A DNA stretch of 64,000 nt from Micromussa lordhowensis (lineage: Eukaryota; Cnidaria; Anthozoa; Scleractinia; Lobophylliidae): NCBI GenBank assembly GCA_964020085.1, contig OZ026600.1:6727348-6791347 (forward strand), in the 5' to 3' direction. Under the pieces are notes generated by a model, which was not told where the DNA came from, did not search any database, and saw nothing but the letters and a program-made list of their open reading frames with translations. Made by a program: the position numbers and the translations under genes. Positions within the stretch are counted from its first letter, which is position 1. Each line of letters starts with the position of its first letter. Shown piece by piece: positions 42,836 through 55,538 of the stretch.

Positions 42836-42870
42836 TTACCCCCTTTATAGAGGTCCTCCAACATGGCGGC
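42333..42870 (+). mobile_element. Penelope-like element 3' fragment, unit 2 counterpart of 8990-9420
   Basis: NHSKEHMTDCGLSLHQ and the shared 3' region (GCTCCGACGAAGGGCTAACG; GTTGATAAAACC) in parallel with unit 1. Truncated, non-functional. Confidence 0.75.
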
Positions 42871-43001
42871 TCCATACTAGGCTCTGTAATTTCGTGCGGA
42901 ACATTTCGACGAATATCTGTCTTCTTTATTTATCGTTTTTTACTTTATCCGATCCATGGTTTTTTATTTATTTTATATTGCCTGACAATGCAGACACTCT
43001 A

Positions 43002-43090
43002 TTGCTGGTTTTCAGTGTCACGCCATTCAAAATAAAAACCAAAACCGTTCAATAGATTAAGTCCAGAATCTGAGAAAAGAAAGCAGGTAA

Positions 43091-43124
<34 letters not shown>

Positions 43125-43164
43125 ATACTTTTTCTTATGAAAGATATGCGGAGAAACTTTTTCC

Positions 43165-43203
<39 letters not shown>

Positions 43204-43243
43204 ACCCACAGGATGGGCACTAACATGGCGGCCGGAAACCAGC

Positions 43244-43281
<38 letters not shown>

Positions 43282-43555
43282 CGTTATCTCTCGAGGAACT
43301 CAAAAACATTAAAATAATACTGTTTCTAATACAAGAACTGTTCAGATAGCCAAATTCCCCGAAATAAGTCACTTTTTAACCAACACGGCCGTCATGTAAA
43401 TGTCGCGTCACGCAAAATCTTAAGAAATTCATTCTAAGCGAAAATGTTTATGAATATTAGTTTTCAGCTGCTCTTATACATCATGAAAGTAAAATATCAG
43501 GAGGATCAATAGTTTTGTAGTTTGAATTTTAGTCACGTCATGTGAAAACCGGCAA
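43002..43555. mobile_element. MITE family A, copy 3 (without the 339-bp insertion)
   Basis: TTGCTGGTTTTCAGTGTCAC to CACGTCATGTGAAAACCGGCAA, parallel to 9595-10535. It supplies the empty site ATTTTA at 43526-43531. Confidence 0.8.
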
Positions 43556-44566
43556 CAGGGGTTCTTTTCAAAATTTTCGACAAAGCTATGCATCCTAAGA
43601 GATTCCAGACCAGCGTTTTCAACGCCTAAAAGGTACGATGACAGGCACAGCCCTCCTTTTTAATATGGGAGTACCCAACCCAGGAGCCGATCATCATAGC
43701 TTAACTTCTTTCTTTTGTCTAAGAATACAAGTCAGGATTTAGGTTCATTTTGTTCACATTCCCCATTAGCAGAGCCAGCCATATAATGAAAGTAGTCAAG
43801 TCAGTCCAAGAAGTTGAATTAAGTGATCAAATGGTGTCTTGTGTTGCTTCAAAAGAATTAGCAATCAAATCACAATACAATACAATAAAATGAATTTACT
43901 CTTACTTTAATGAAGATATGATTTCTATTGAGCAATTTAATAATACATCAAATTAGAAATAGTTTCATAGCATTTTGATGAAAACTGATACTTGTACCAT
44001 TCCTGTCTCTAAAAATCAGAAAGATAACGAACTTCACTAGGCTGAATCAATCCTTAATTTAACCGTGGACATTTTCTCGTGCCTAGGGGGAGGGATCTTG
44101 ATGCTCCCTCCCCAATCTCTAAAAGTGTTGGTTTAATAGAAATCAATCTTACAACGGATGTAAAGCATTCAATCATGTTAACTTTACTAATCCCTGTGTC
44201 AATCATGGCGTCATATCATGGCTAAATGACGTCCCTTTTCAAAACTTGCACCATCTTGATTGGATACTATTTTTCCTGCTCCAAAGCTGACTTGATAACA
44301 AAACAGGAAAAATATAAAAATACAGAAAATGTATTTTGGGGGGAAGATTTTGAAATAAAATATCTTTAACATCCAAACTCTAAAACAGACATTTTGAAAC
44401 ACCAAATTCACGTGAATCACCCTTTGAAAAAAGTCACGTGACCAAACAACTGAGATATCAAAATGTTCCTTGATACATGTAGATTTCAGGGAAAGTAGCT
44501 GAAAGTCACAAAGGGTGACTGCTAAAATCTTGAATGCTTTGAAAAGTATGAAATCAGTGCTCACAC
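43556..44566. other. Conserved non-coding 3' flank of NLR copy 2
   Basis: Parallel to 10536-11570. The minus-strand frame at 44211-44663 is not kept in the other units and is judged spurious. Confidence 0.55.
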
Positions 44567-45433
44567 CACAGCGAGCACACGATCTTGCTGAGTAGGAAGA
44601 AAGTAAATAAAGGAATGAAAAGAGTGAATAGTTTACCTTAGTCTGTTGTCTTTTCTTACGCAACCTGACAGGGAAAACCGCTACCTACCTGCGGAACACT
44701 GTAGCTCCAAACTCGTACCTAGGCCCTTTCGCACTCTGCAACTTGTTTTTCGTGTTTCTTGACACGACAAATCTTTACAACCCCCTTCCCAGGTTCGCAG
44801 TGTTTCTTGTGCGTGCGAAATCACCCGATCTCCGCACTAAAATAAAATGTGGCGAGCTAATACCTGAAGCGATTTAGCGAGATTCCGCGCTAACAACTGG
44901 GAGCAGGGCACGGATTTTGCAAAGATTTGTCGTGTCAACAAAACATGTGTGGGAGGTGGAGGGGAGCTCGAGCGTGCGCTGGAAGATGCGTCTGGTACCG
45001 GGGTAACGGTACGATCATGTTACGAAAAGCGATTTGAGAAAAAAAACTTTGCAAAAGTCGCTAAATTCTCCGACTGTCGCAAAAGTATTCGAAAACAAAT
45101 TCGGCCAAGTTGTAGAAAAACCTTTCGACTTCTTTTTGTGTTTGTTTGTTTTCGTGAAAGCAAGGAAATTTGGAGATTCAAGCGAGTTTTCGGATTGCGT
45201 TCAAAATGTTTAGGCAAAGAGCTGCCACTCTTGTCAAATTATTATGAAAATAAAATAAAATTGCAGAGCGCAGAAGGGCCTAGGTATGAGTTTAGTGCTA
45301 CAGTGTTCCGCAGGACTTGCAGTAGCGGTTTTCCCTGTAAGGTCACGTAAGAAAAGACAACAGGAGGCAAAGGTAAACTATTCATTCTTTTTATTCCTTT
45401 ATTTACTCTCAGCAAGATCGTGTGCTCCCTGTG
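44567..45433. mobile_element. Foldback element FB-2, 3' of NLR copy 2
   Basis: Same structure and position as FB-1: CACAGCGAGCACACGATC arm and its complement ending CCCTGTG. Loop frames differ from FB-1 by indels, which argues against coding. Confidence 0.8.
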
Positions 45434-45588
45434 ATGGCACTTTGTCTAGAACTGACTATTCTCAACGATATAGATTTTGACGACAATTTTCTTCATCAAT
45501 CATAACAATGACAATGTTGATATACTTAACAGATCAATATCGGAAAGCGATTGTCAGTTGTTGAAAATAAAAATAGTTAATGTGTTAC

Positions 45589-48500
45589 TTAGTGTTCTTC
45601 TCTAAAAAGTTTTTGAATGATATCAAGAGCACGCTGTGCAGACTGAAGAGCTGAAGCATCCTCGCCTTGCGCTTTTTGCATCAACTCGAGTTCAAAGTAA
45701 CTTTCAGCTACACTCCAGTGTTCTTCCCCAAACAGTTTAAGCCTGATATCAAGTGCACGCTGTGTGGACTGAAGAGCTGAGGAAAAGACGCCTCGTGCAT
45801 TCTGTGTGGCTCCGAGTAAATGGTAACTGTCAGCTGTGCTTGAGTGTTCTTCTCCAAACAATTTAAGCCTGATATCAAGTGCACGCTGTATAGACTGAAG
45901 AGCTGAGGAATAGTCGCCTTGTGCATGCTGTGTGGCTCCGAGTAAATGGTAACTGTCAGCTGTGCTTGAGTGTTCTTCTCCAAACAGTTCAAGCCTGATC
46001 TCAAGTGCACGCTGTGTAGACTGAAGAGCTGAGGAATAGTCGCCTCGTGCATGCTGTGTGGTCCCGAGTGAATCGTAACTGTCAGCTGTGCTTGAATGTT
46101 CTTCTCCAAACAGTTCAAGCCTGATATCAAGTGCACGCTGTGTAGATTGAAGAGCTGAGATAAAGTCACCTAGTTCATGCTGTGTGGTCCCGAGTGAATG
46201 ATAACTGTCAGCTGTGCTTGAGTGTTCTTCTCCAAACAGTTTAAGCCTGATATCAAGTGCACGCTGTGTAGACTGAAGAGCTAAGGAATAGTCGCCTTGT
46301 GCATGCTGTGTGGTCCCGAGTGAATGGTAACTGTCAGCTGTGCTTGAATGTTCTTCTCCAAACAGTTCAAGTCTGATATCAACTGCACGCTGTTTAGACT
46401 GAAGAGCTGAGGAATAGTCGCCTCGTGCATGCTGTGTGACCCCGAGTGAATGGTAACTGACAGCTGTGCTTGAATGTTCTCCTCCAAACAGTTTAAGCCT
46501 GATATCAAGTGCACGCTGTGTAGACTGAAGAGCTGAGGAATAGTCGCCTTGTGCATGCTGTGTGGTCGCGAGTAAATTGTAACTGTCAGCTGTGCTTGAG
46601 TGTTCTTCTCCAAAGAGTTCAAGTCTGATATCAAGTGCACGCTGTATAGATTGAAGAGCTGAGATAAAGTCGCCTTGTGCATGCTGTGTGATCCCGAGTG
46701 AATGGTAACTGTCAGCTGTGCTTGAATGTTCTTCTCCAAACAGTCCAAGCCTGATATCAAGTGCACGCTGTTTAGACTGAAGAGCTGAGATAAAATCGCC
46801 TAGTTCATGCTGTGTGATCCCGAGTGAATAGTAACTGTCAGCTGTGCTTGAATGTTCTTCTCCAAACAGTCCAAGCCTGATATCAAGTGCACGCTGTTTA
46901 GACTGAAGAGCTGAGATAAAGTCGCCTAGTTCATGCTGTGTGATCCCGAGTGAATGGTAACTGTCAGCTGTGCTTGAATGTTCTTCTCCAAACAGTTGAA
47001 GCCTGATATCAAGTGCGCGCTGTTCAGACTGAACTGCCTCTGGATACTTTTGCATTTTGAACTGACATTCTGCGTGGTCAGCATAGCTCTTTGCTAATGT
47101 TTCTTGATGAAGTGCCAGGGTCGCCAAGTTCCGTTCGTGGATTGGCGAATTCTCTTTGCCACTCTCGCATTGTTTAATTGCCTTCTCATGATACGTGATC
47201 CTTCCCGCGGACAGTTTGGCTGCGTCTTCACGGCTTGACACACTCTGAAGTATTGTATTAACATTGCGCTGAAAAGTAAATAAACCATTTGAACTTCGGA
47301 GGAACGGTTTTTCCATCTTTTTTGCTATATTTAGCACAGTGTTGCTTGTAGATCGCTTCGCGTCAGCATCAGGTAAATGTTCTGTTGCGTTCCTTACGAG
47401 ACAAAGGACTTCCAATTTTAGTGGAGCATTGACTAAGTTTTCGGAGTTTCTAAGGATCATTTCTTCTTCTCCATTGTCCCTGTCTGTATTTTCCATTGCA
47501 GGAATGATAAGAAGATTTGTATCTCCCGCTGCTCTGCATTCCTCGAGCGCTTTGCTGTAGAACAGTGACGTTTTTGACGGGATTTTTATAAATCGATAAT
47601 AAATAGCAAGTATCTGGAACATAATAATTCTTAGAATTCTCTGTTCGGGGGTGCCATCCATTAAGGAAAGAGCCTCTTGTAAGAGTTGAACTCCGTCTTC
47701 AGTTTTTCCGGTAACCAGTTGATAGATGCCGCTGTAACAAAGGTGTTTTCCTCTGTCATCACGCGGTACTGAAGAACACGATGGCTCATACTTTCCTTCC
47801 GTAAGCAGCTGCATTGTCCTTCCGTGAAAACCTGAAGGTACTTCAGTTAAAGCCAAGGAAACTAATAACTGCCTGTAGGTTACGTTGTTTCCATCCTTCC
47901 TGGCTGCTTCAATTGCTGAATGGTAAATTTTGTCAATCTTTTCACCCTCGCACCAAAATAGGCTGTCTAGAAATAGCTCTGCCTTTACTAGAGCTTGAAA
48001 AGCATTGTCAGAAGTCTTGGAATCGTAACAGCCGTCTGTAAGACTTGTCAGGAAACTCTGTTCATGTTCATAGAACTCCAAAAATGCAGACATCGAATTT
48101 CCTGCCAAAAACCGCTCATTAAGCTTCTCGAATTGGGAGACGTAAAATGCATGCATGCGAGATTTGGCATTAAGAATTGTTTCTTTCATTTCCTGTTCTC
48201 CCCTTTCTCTTGAAAAAGACTGAAGTAGTTTATGTATCGTAAATAATCCAGATTTGGAACCTGAATCGAGAAAAGATCTCCTCCGAAGGCTTTGCAAGAT
48301 GTTTTTCGCTCCATGAATTAGTGACATACCTAGAACAGCTGCCGCAATCTTTAGATCGAAACTCTCTGGAAGAACACTCAAGGACACAAGAGCTTCTTTC
48401 TGTCGAGCAGAGAGTCTCTGAAATGAAGAGTCAAATAGGAGTTTCAGTCTTAGATGGCTTGGATAATCTGGATTGTCCAACATCTCCAAAATATCATTAC

Positions 48501-49241
48501 TTTGTGCACACCTCATGAAGTCATCTAGAGCTTGATTTCGTTCATCAACATCATCTTCAGAAAAAGAGGAACACAATAAATTTATGGCCAAAGGTGCATG
48601 ACCACAGATTTGCTGAATTCGAGTGCAATTTGAAGCGGTGGCACTTGGGAGTAATTTGTGAACCAGAGTTTGAGAGGATACCTCATCCAATGGACAGATT
48701 CTTACTGCCTGGTGACCTTGGAATCGAACATTCATAAACTCTAACGATTCCCTTGTGGTTATAACAAATGTCACTTTCTCAGTTCGTCTGAGAATTTCTT
48801 CGAGGAAATGTATGAAATCTTCTTTGACGTTCGCCATTCCACTTTCCAGTAACTCATCAGCATTATCAAGAATTAAAAAAAAAGGATCTGAAATCTCGTA
48901 AAAAAGTTGGAAAAGCTCATCATCAAGTGAAAGGCGCTGTTGTTGTTGTTGGCCATTTGTGACAGGTCGTCTAAAAAAGCTAAGAAGCTTGGACGTCAGA
49001 TCAGCTTTTGACTGAAGTCCTCGTAAGGAGAGGAAGTACACGGGTAATCCCTGCGACTCGAGATGATGTCCAACAGCGATTGCAACCGACGTTTTTCCGA
49101 ATCCTGGCGAACCCCAGATCGACACGATTCGGGTAGATTCAGAAGTGACGTGACCAGTGATTTCTTCACACTCCCTCTGGCGGCCCGTGAAATGTGAAAC
49201 CATTGAAGGAAGACATGACTTGGGCAGGGATGACTTCGCAT
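45589..49241 (-). CDS. NLR-like copy 2, NB-ARC + 11-unit TPR exon
   Basis: 3653-bp exon, in phase with the HEPN exon at 49631-50486 (GT-AG intron, acceptor at 49242-49243). P-loop GSPGFGKTS, Walker B FLILDNAD, FVITTRE and GHAPLAINLL are all kept. Differences from copy 1 in the NB-ARC and linker are scattered substitutions without any net length change. The TPR part has 11 units, equal one by one to units 20-30 of copy 1, and the same unusual last unit (HWSVAESYFELELMQKAQGE) and terminus (KLFREEH). About 1,500 residues are visible in total. No frame break, so both paralogs look capable of making protein. Confidence 0.9.
45634..47019 (-). repeat. TPR-coding tandem array, 11 x 126 bp
   Basis: Eleven units of exactly 126 bp with the same register as in copy 1. 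The first unit follows the linker YPEAVQSEQ directly; the 19 units that come first in copy 1 are missing. Confidence 0.95.
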
Positions 49242-49630
49242 CTATTAAAAGACAGAATTGAACAATAATAATAATGAATTACATGTGTTATTGGGTAGCC
49301 AAAAATAACAAGTCAAACCCTTTATTGATATCAAATGTTAAAACTCAAAAAAAAGAAGTATAGAGTCCACAGTATACATTCACATGGGGGTGTCCTCTTA
49401 CGAGAGAGGGTAAACAAAAGAAAAATCAAATTTTTATTTTCAAAAGTGTCCGCGTCCGCTAACGAGAGATTGTCTGCTTACGGCAATGTGTAAATGCAGA
49501 GTTTGACTGGAGGTAAAAAGGGCAATTGAAAACAGCGTCCGTAAGTGTAGAGCTGTCCACTTACGAGGGTGTCCGTTAGCAGAGTATTGACTGTAAACGG
49601 TTATTCTGCAAAGATAGATAGAATTGTTAC

Positions 49631-50486
49631 CTGGTTCGTCTCGAGTAGGTGATAATTTCATGGTCAAATCATTGATCTTTTTTTCCAACGTAGCGATGTC
49701 TTCTTTCCTCGCTGTGCTTTCCACTTTCCCCTCTATTGCGGTTGATAGCGCTCTTAGCTCGTCGATATCTGAACTCATGCCCTCGAGAAACGCGATGTAT
49801 GCTTGGGCTTCCTTTTTTGTAGCCTGCTCCAATTTGCGAACTTCGTTTGTGGGAAAGTCCGACTCAGTCAAACCACCAATGACATTAATGGGATCTGCCT
49901 TGACTCCAAGAGCTTTGAATGCATCCTTAGCATATTGCATGTTTAAATCGAATGTTGATTTGTCAATCTCAGAACTGGTTGAGTGACAAAGCGAATTTCT
50001 TAGCCGTCGAAGTTGATCAATTGCGAGTGCAAATGTCTCAGCCTTGTTTCCACTCAGGCTTATCACAGATGCATGAAAGTTTCCATGAGGCAACTTATGA
50101 GGCTTCACATACAGATCGCTAAGTGTCCTGTGATGACCTTTGCTGTCGGGCAAAGCGAAGGACCGCGCATAAATAGTGGCCTGGAACAGGGCTGTACAGT
50201 CCCATTCTTCGTAAGAGAGGTTTGTGGGAACTTTGGTTGTGCCACCTTCTGAACCAAGAAACAGATTTCTTACCGCAGTGGAGTCATCCCAAGGTTGAAA
50301 ACCAGGAAGATGCCCAAAGGTGTTATCCCACATGGATCGAAAAGTATAACGTAATGCATTGGGGAATTCATTCAATACTATGGAAGCAAACTTGAAATAG
50401 TTCAACTGCTCGTCCTGAAACGGCTGCAGAGCCATCCTTCCCAATATCAGCAGTGATGAAGGACCTGTTGGACTACCTGTCAAAGC
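49631..50486 (-). CDS. NLR-like copy 2, HEPN + coiled-coil exon
   Basis: 856 bp, same length and borders as in copy 1 (acceptor 50487-50488, donor after 49631). It keeps LRRLRNSLCHSTSSE with the R-x4-H motif, W-D-N-T-F, and the coiled coil (TKKEAQAYIAFLEG). Substitutions relative to copy 1 are few and no indel is seen. As in copy 1 the frame enters from an acceptor, so a first exon upstream is likely. Confidence 0.85.
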
Positions 50487-50488
50487 CT

Positions 50489-51507
50489 AAAAAAACAGGA
50501 CCCTCAATGTTACTTTGGGTCTCTTAAAGGAGGAGATCACTCCAGAAAACGTATATTTTTTGTCAACGCTAATAAACACCTCACACTGTTTAGCCACTCA
50601 TTGAAGTTCAGCCTTTCAAGTGCAGGTTTTTCTTGTGAAATTCATCTCCAAAGAAGCCCAAAATTCAACATTATTGCCGCCATTTGGAACAGTACTCAGC
50701 AGCTCGCCTGCGTTTTGGCGACGTCATTCTGTTTAAGAGATGTTGTCCAAATGGGTTCTGGCAAACCATTTCACTGTCACTCTGGACTATGGCTGCTCTT
50801 GAGCCGTATTATTTTGAGTAGTATAGTATAGTGAGGTTGATAATCGCATGGCAAATAGTACATTTTGCTAACCTTGTGAACGATGCCAAGGTCAGTTGCA
50901 GGTTTTTCTCCATCCCGCCAATTTCGAGTCACACGACGTCACATAAATACAGTTTCAAAATGGCGGCCTTCGAAGTCGCTTCTTTCGAGACGAGTTTCTT
51001 TAGAATAGCAAGTACTTCAGAGGCTGAAACGCCAGTGAGTGGAAAAGCTAAATGTTAACTTGCTAGTGTTGAAGACAAAAAAGTAAGCTTTTTGGAGTGA
51101 CCTCTTTTAAATGATAAATAAATATTGTTTAAGAGAATGATGGGGTTAAAGGGTGGAAATGAGTCTCGGTTGGGTACAATGGCAGCCAGGTGCACCCTCA
51201 GAATGCCGATAAACGCCTACCGTCTGACACAGGCTCTGTCACCAGGTCAGCTGTTGCACATCCTCGTTGTTGTTACCCTGGTAATGCAGTTTCCTACAAA
51301 CTGTAGCTGAGGAACAAAGTCAAAATGCGAGTATCTTGCGCCTTCAAGTCAGTAACAGGATCACAGTGGCTAAGGGAAAGACAACCCTGACAAACAAAAC
51401 CCCTGGCCCTCCAGGTTGGAGGATGAACAGTAAGCCAACCCTCTACTCTTAAAAAAGCCTATAGTTACACGGCAAAAGCATCTACAGGAATTCGCAAGAC
51501 TCAACTT
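50489..51507. other. Upstream region of NLR copy 2, no coding exon recognised
   Basis: Parallel to 19861-20890, with small indels. Expected to hold promoter and first exon; I cannot place them. Confidence 0.4.
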
Positions 51508-51780
51508 TTACCAACTTCTACTAACTTCGAGGCCACAAAAACAGGAAGTGGCGTTGAAAGTTTGGGGTTTGGGGCTGTGAAAAGAGAGGTGTGGGAGGTT
51601 GGCAATACATTGATTAAAATTAGAAGTCAATTTTCTTATTACAGACACATAATCCACCTTATATGAAGGCTGGGAGCGTTGAAACGTAAACCAAACTTTC
51701 AAGAATTCCGAAGAATTCCAAACGAAGTTTGTACAGTCTACTATTATCAAGGCCAATTCGTCAAACTGAGTAACGTCCAT
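51508..51780 (-). CDS. Small conserved open frame upstream of NLR copy 2
   Basis: 90 codons, ATG at 51778-51780, the counterpart of 20895-21164. Starts MDVTQFDELALIIVDCTNF. The frame is open in both units despite substitutions. Function unknown; may be non-coding. Confidence 0.25.
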   Translation of the reverse strand: MDVTQFDELALIIVDCTNFVWNSSEFLKVWFTFQRSQPSYKVDYVSVIRKLTSNFNQCIANLPHLSFHSPKPQTFNATSCFCGLEVSRSW

Positions 51781-51859
51781 TTTGCTGTAAACTTTGTAAG
51801 AGGGTCTCAGTGGAGATATTCCTTTGACGGCTGACGGTTACAAATACGCCGTTTTGACG

Positions 51860-52540
51860 GTCTTTCGCAACCTCCATTAATTTCATTCGAACGCGACAAA
51901 AACATAGGTAACTTATTAGTCAAATATGCATTCCAAACAAGTGATCAACCCGGAACGTTTAAATGCGCACGCGCACGATGCAAAACAGTTCTTTTCATTC
52001 CTTACGTTGAGAAAATATCGGGGCCCAAGCGATACATCCAGATCATTGATCATTTCACCTGTACCTCAGCCAATGTTATCCACTGCATAACTTGCACTCT
52101 TTGCAAAAGATTATACACCGGCGAAACAGGGACACGACGATTCCGAGAACACCTTCGTGATGTAGAGAAAGACGACAATCTCCCCAATCATTCTAAAGAA
52201 CATATGGCAGTCTGCGGCCTTTCCCTACATCAAGGAAGCACAGAAAGCCGCAAAACTCATGTAGAACAAAACTTTATTTTTCAAAACGGCACTCTTAACT
52301 CTCACGGTATCAACAAACGCTTTTCATTCAACTAATCTATTCTGTTGTTTTCACGTTACCATTCACCAACCAATAGCGTAGCTCCATCTTTCTGTATATA
52401 AACCACACACAACCCACAATTCCTCAATTCGCTCCGACGAAGGGCTAACGCTCTAAACGTGCGCTGTCAAATCTCTTTACGGTGGCCGGCCAATTCACAT
52501 TATCAACTCAGTTGATAAAACCAAATTATCTTGTAATACT

Positions 52541-52576
<36 letters not shown>

Positions 52577-52590
52577 TTACCCCCTTTATA
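51860..52590 (+). pseudogene. Penelope-like element fragment with GIY-YIG remains, unit 2
   Basis: Counterpart of 21313-22260, missing its first ~270 bp (junction near 51863). ITCTLCKRLYTGETG, RFREHLRDVEKDD and GTLNSHGIN are readable in changing frames; a deletion after the DDN codons removes part of the domain. Confidence 0.8.
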
Positions 52591-52968
52591 TATTTAAAAT
52601 TATTTTGTTGGCTGCAAGCCACACACAAATTCTCTCCAAATCAAAATTAATACAGTTATTTATTCCATCAACATCCGCACTACCAGCAAAAGTAATACGA
52701 GTATCATCAGCGTACATCCTTGGTTGGGAATGATGGAAAGAACTAGGCAGATCATCTATATATAATAGAAATAGAAGGGACATAAGAATCGTTCCCTGTG
52801 GAACACCACAGCGAAGGATAGTAGACGATTTATTCCCGTTTACCAAACACGTTTGGGTTCGTTTTTTTTTAATTAGAGCAGAACCACTGGTTTGCGGAGC
52901 CCTGAATACCATAAGCTTGTAAATTTGAAAGAAGAATAGTGTGGTCCACAGTATCGAATGCATCATTG
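52590..52968 (-). pseudogene. LINE reverse transcriptase fragment, unit 2
   Basis: CLVNGNKSS, LRCGVPQGTIL, LLYIDDLPSSFHHSQPRMYA and ADDTRITFAGS, i.e. RT palm motifs including the catalytic DD, on the minus strand. Counterpart of 22265-22980, cut at 52968, where sequence homologous to 25735 begins. Confidence 0.8.
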
Positions 52969-54031
52969 ATCATCGGCAATAATCAATGACTAATCAACTG
53001 ATAACCTAGTTGATTACTTCCTGCGCTTGAATAAGCATACATCTCTTGTCCATTCTCAGTGGTCAACAAAATAATTCACGTTCTTCTCTTGATTGTTGCG
53101 AAATTCCAACGGAATAAAAAGTTGAATACAAAAGAGCGCCGAGCCTAATGCCAAGATCTGAATCCGGCGACAACTCAGCGCTCACTGCTCGTTATATCCG
53201 GCAATTATCACAAGGATTATGTTACAATACAGAAGCGTAAAACAACGAAAGCGAAAACGCCCTCAAAATGAAATACAAAGCTTTCCTCAGTCTATTTTGT
53301 TGAGCCAAACTTTGTCTTGGTATTCGTTTACCAACTTTCGATTTCGAATTGTGTTCCTCTTCAATACAAATGCACAAACTGGCGAAGTCGCAATGATTAG
53401 TGGTAGCAATGGAATGCAAATTTCCGTTGTTCACGCTGATGGACCCCTGATGACGCTGTTTTCAGATTGAGTTTTACTAAACTTCGACTGTTAAGTAGCT
53501 AGAGCAGAGAACCCATTGAATAACATACCTTGAGTTGATTGGGGAAAGAACGCCCATATATAAAATCAAAAGCGGGCTAGCAGCCCGTGGCGTGCTGTAA
53601 ACAGGAAAAATTATCACATGACCAAAAACGAAAGTGAAATTCTCTGCTAATTTATCTTTAAAATACATTAATTGAGCAACAGGCTGTACCTTGATCGACT
53701 GAAGTGAAAATTGTAGATCCGGTAGACGACAAAAATGGATGACAAACGCTAACAAAACGAAATATCCAAGAGAGTAGTTTCAAGCGACGGAACAAACCGA
53801 TGCGTGATGCTTGGGCATTCGATGCGATCTGAATAAAACTTAGACAGGCGCCTTTTGACCTTTTTTCGGTTGAATGGTTCGCTTTTCGCCGGAAATCAGC
53901 AGTTCTTACAATTCTCGGATTTTCCGGAAACTAAATTCGCAAGAAATGTCCGAGCCATGCATTGCGTCGATTTCGAAATATTTGGTCGAATGGAAGGCGC
54001 ACGGCCCTGATGCTTTCCTTTCACTTATAAA
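52969..54031. other. Shared distal part of unit 2, no gene recognised
   Basis: Parallel to 25735-26733. See that entry for the weakly conserved minus-strand frames. Confidence 0.4.
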
Positions 54032-54958
54032 ATCAGATCACCAAGTTTAGGACGATCCATACTGTATCTCATTACCCCTGACTTCTTGCAAGTCTTTCGG
54101 AATCTGGTCAAGCTCACAATAATTGGGTAGTATGTTCCACTGTAGGAAGGAACGCGATAAGACGCATATCCGCGCGAATTCATATCTTTGTTTTATCTTA
54201 CTATTTTGCAGTGCTGAAGCTTTTTCAAGATTTTCGTTTGAACTCAATCAATCAAAATGCTTTAGGAGACGGAGTTGACAAGTTGTTGACTGAGTTCCAG
54301 GGTTCACAGTTTATTTTTGGAAGGCAAAACATATTTGTTGCGAAGGAACACGACTTTCGCCCAAAGAAACCGAAGGTGGATGAGGTTATTTTAGTTCGAG
54401 TCGTGATTTGTCACATTTTCTAGACATGGTCAAAACTGGACTGTTCCTTACTTTTTCCTAAACGTGACTGCTATGAAAATCGTAGAGTATACCATTTTGA
54501 CCGACTGACGTGACCGCGATGCGAACGATCCATTGAAGGGAGTGTGATTTTTTATTCATTACTTCTTAAATTTCTATTTGTAGGTCATTTATGTATTTAT
54601 TTATTCTTTCTTTCGTTATTCGTTAAATTTCATTTTATTTCTAATTTGTGTTTTAATTTTTTTTCTACACTCCACACTCTTTACGTCGCAGATCGCGTGA
54701 CGGAAGGAACAAAGGCTCTGGGTACGAGAAAGGCTGAGACAGCAATCACGTGGTACATGGAAAATACGTTTAGGCTATGACTATAAAGACACTCGTTAAG
54801 GATTCGATTCTATATTGAACGTTAAACGGCTATAGGAAAATTCTATAGCCCAGTTTGCGTCTAAACTGGCTAGCCTCAAGGATACGGCGAACGCAGATGT
54901 ATTCATGGAGGATAATTTCATTGAACGGCCGGGTTATTAGATTGTTTTCGCTTATAAA
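54032..54958. other. Junction between units 2 and 3
   Basis: Not present in units 1 or 2, apart from AGGACGATCCATACTGTATC, which resembles 42418-42437. A frame at 54212-54423 (+) follows an acceptor-like TTTTGCAG and reads LKLFQDFRLNSINQNALGDG; it might be an exon or old transposon sequence, but I do not recognise it. Confidence 0.35.
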
Positions 54959-55270
54959 AAGTTATCTCTCGAGGAACTCAAAAACATTAAAATAATACTT
55001 TTTCTAATACAAGAACTGTTCAGATAACCAAATTCCCCGAAATAAGTCCTGAAATAAGTCACTTTTTAACCAACACGGCCGTCATGTAAATGTCGCGTCA
55101 CGCAAAAGTTTAAGAAATTCAAGCGTGGTCTATCACAAAACCAAGAACCCAGTCTGAGCAAAAATGTTTATGGATATTAGTTTTCAGCTGCTCTTATACA
55201 TCATGAAAGTAAAATATCAGGAGGATCAATAGTTTTGTAGTTTGAATTTTAGTGACGTCATGTGAAAACC
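54959..55270. mobile_element. MITE family A, copy 4 (left-truncated)
   Basis: Right part only, ending GTGACGTCATGTGAAAACCGGCAA. It has no 339-bp insertion and so provides a second empty site. Confidence 0.75.
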
Positions 55271-55538
55271 GGCAACAGGGGTTCTTTTCAAAATTTTCGA
55301 CAAAGCTATGCATCCTAAGAGATTCCAGACCAGCGTTTTTAACGCCTAAAAGGTACGATGACAGGCACCGCCCTCCTTTTAATATGGGAGTACCCAACCC
55401 AGGAGCCGATCATCATAGCTTAACTTCTTTCTTTTGTCTAAGAATACAAGTCAGGATTTAGGTTCATTTTGTTCACATTCCCTATTAGCAGAGCCAGCCA
55501 TATAATGAAAGTAGTCAAGTCAGTCCAAGAAGTTGAAT

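Larger units (their letters stand above)
27361..54031. repeat. Segmental duplication, unit 2
   Basis: Starts at TATTCGAATTAGAAGAAGAG (27361) in parallel with 8510 and ends near 54031 in parallel with 26733. It contains NLR copy 2. Its first 280 bp are followed by the hairpin pair and the DIRS nest; homology to unit 1 resumes at about 40770, is interrupted by 40806-42332, and then continues. Confidence 0.85.
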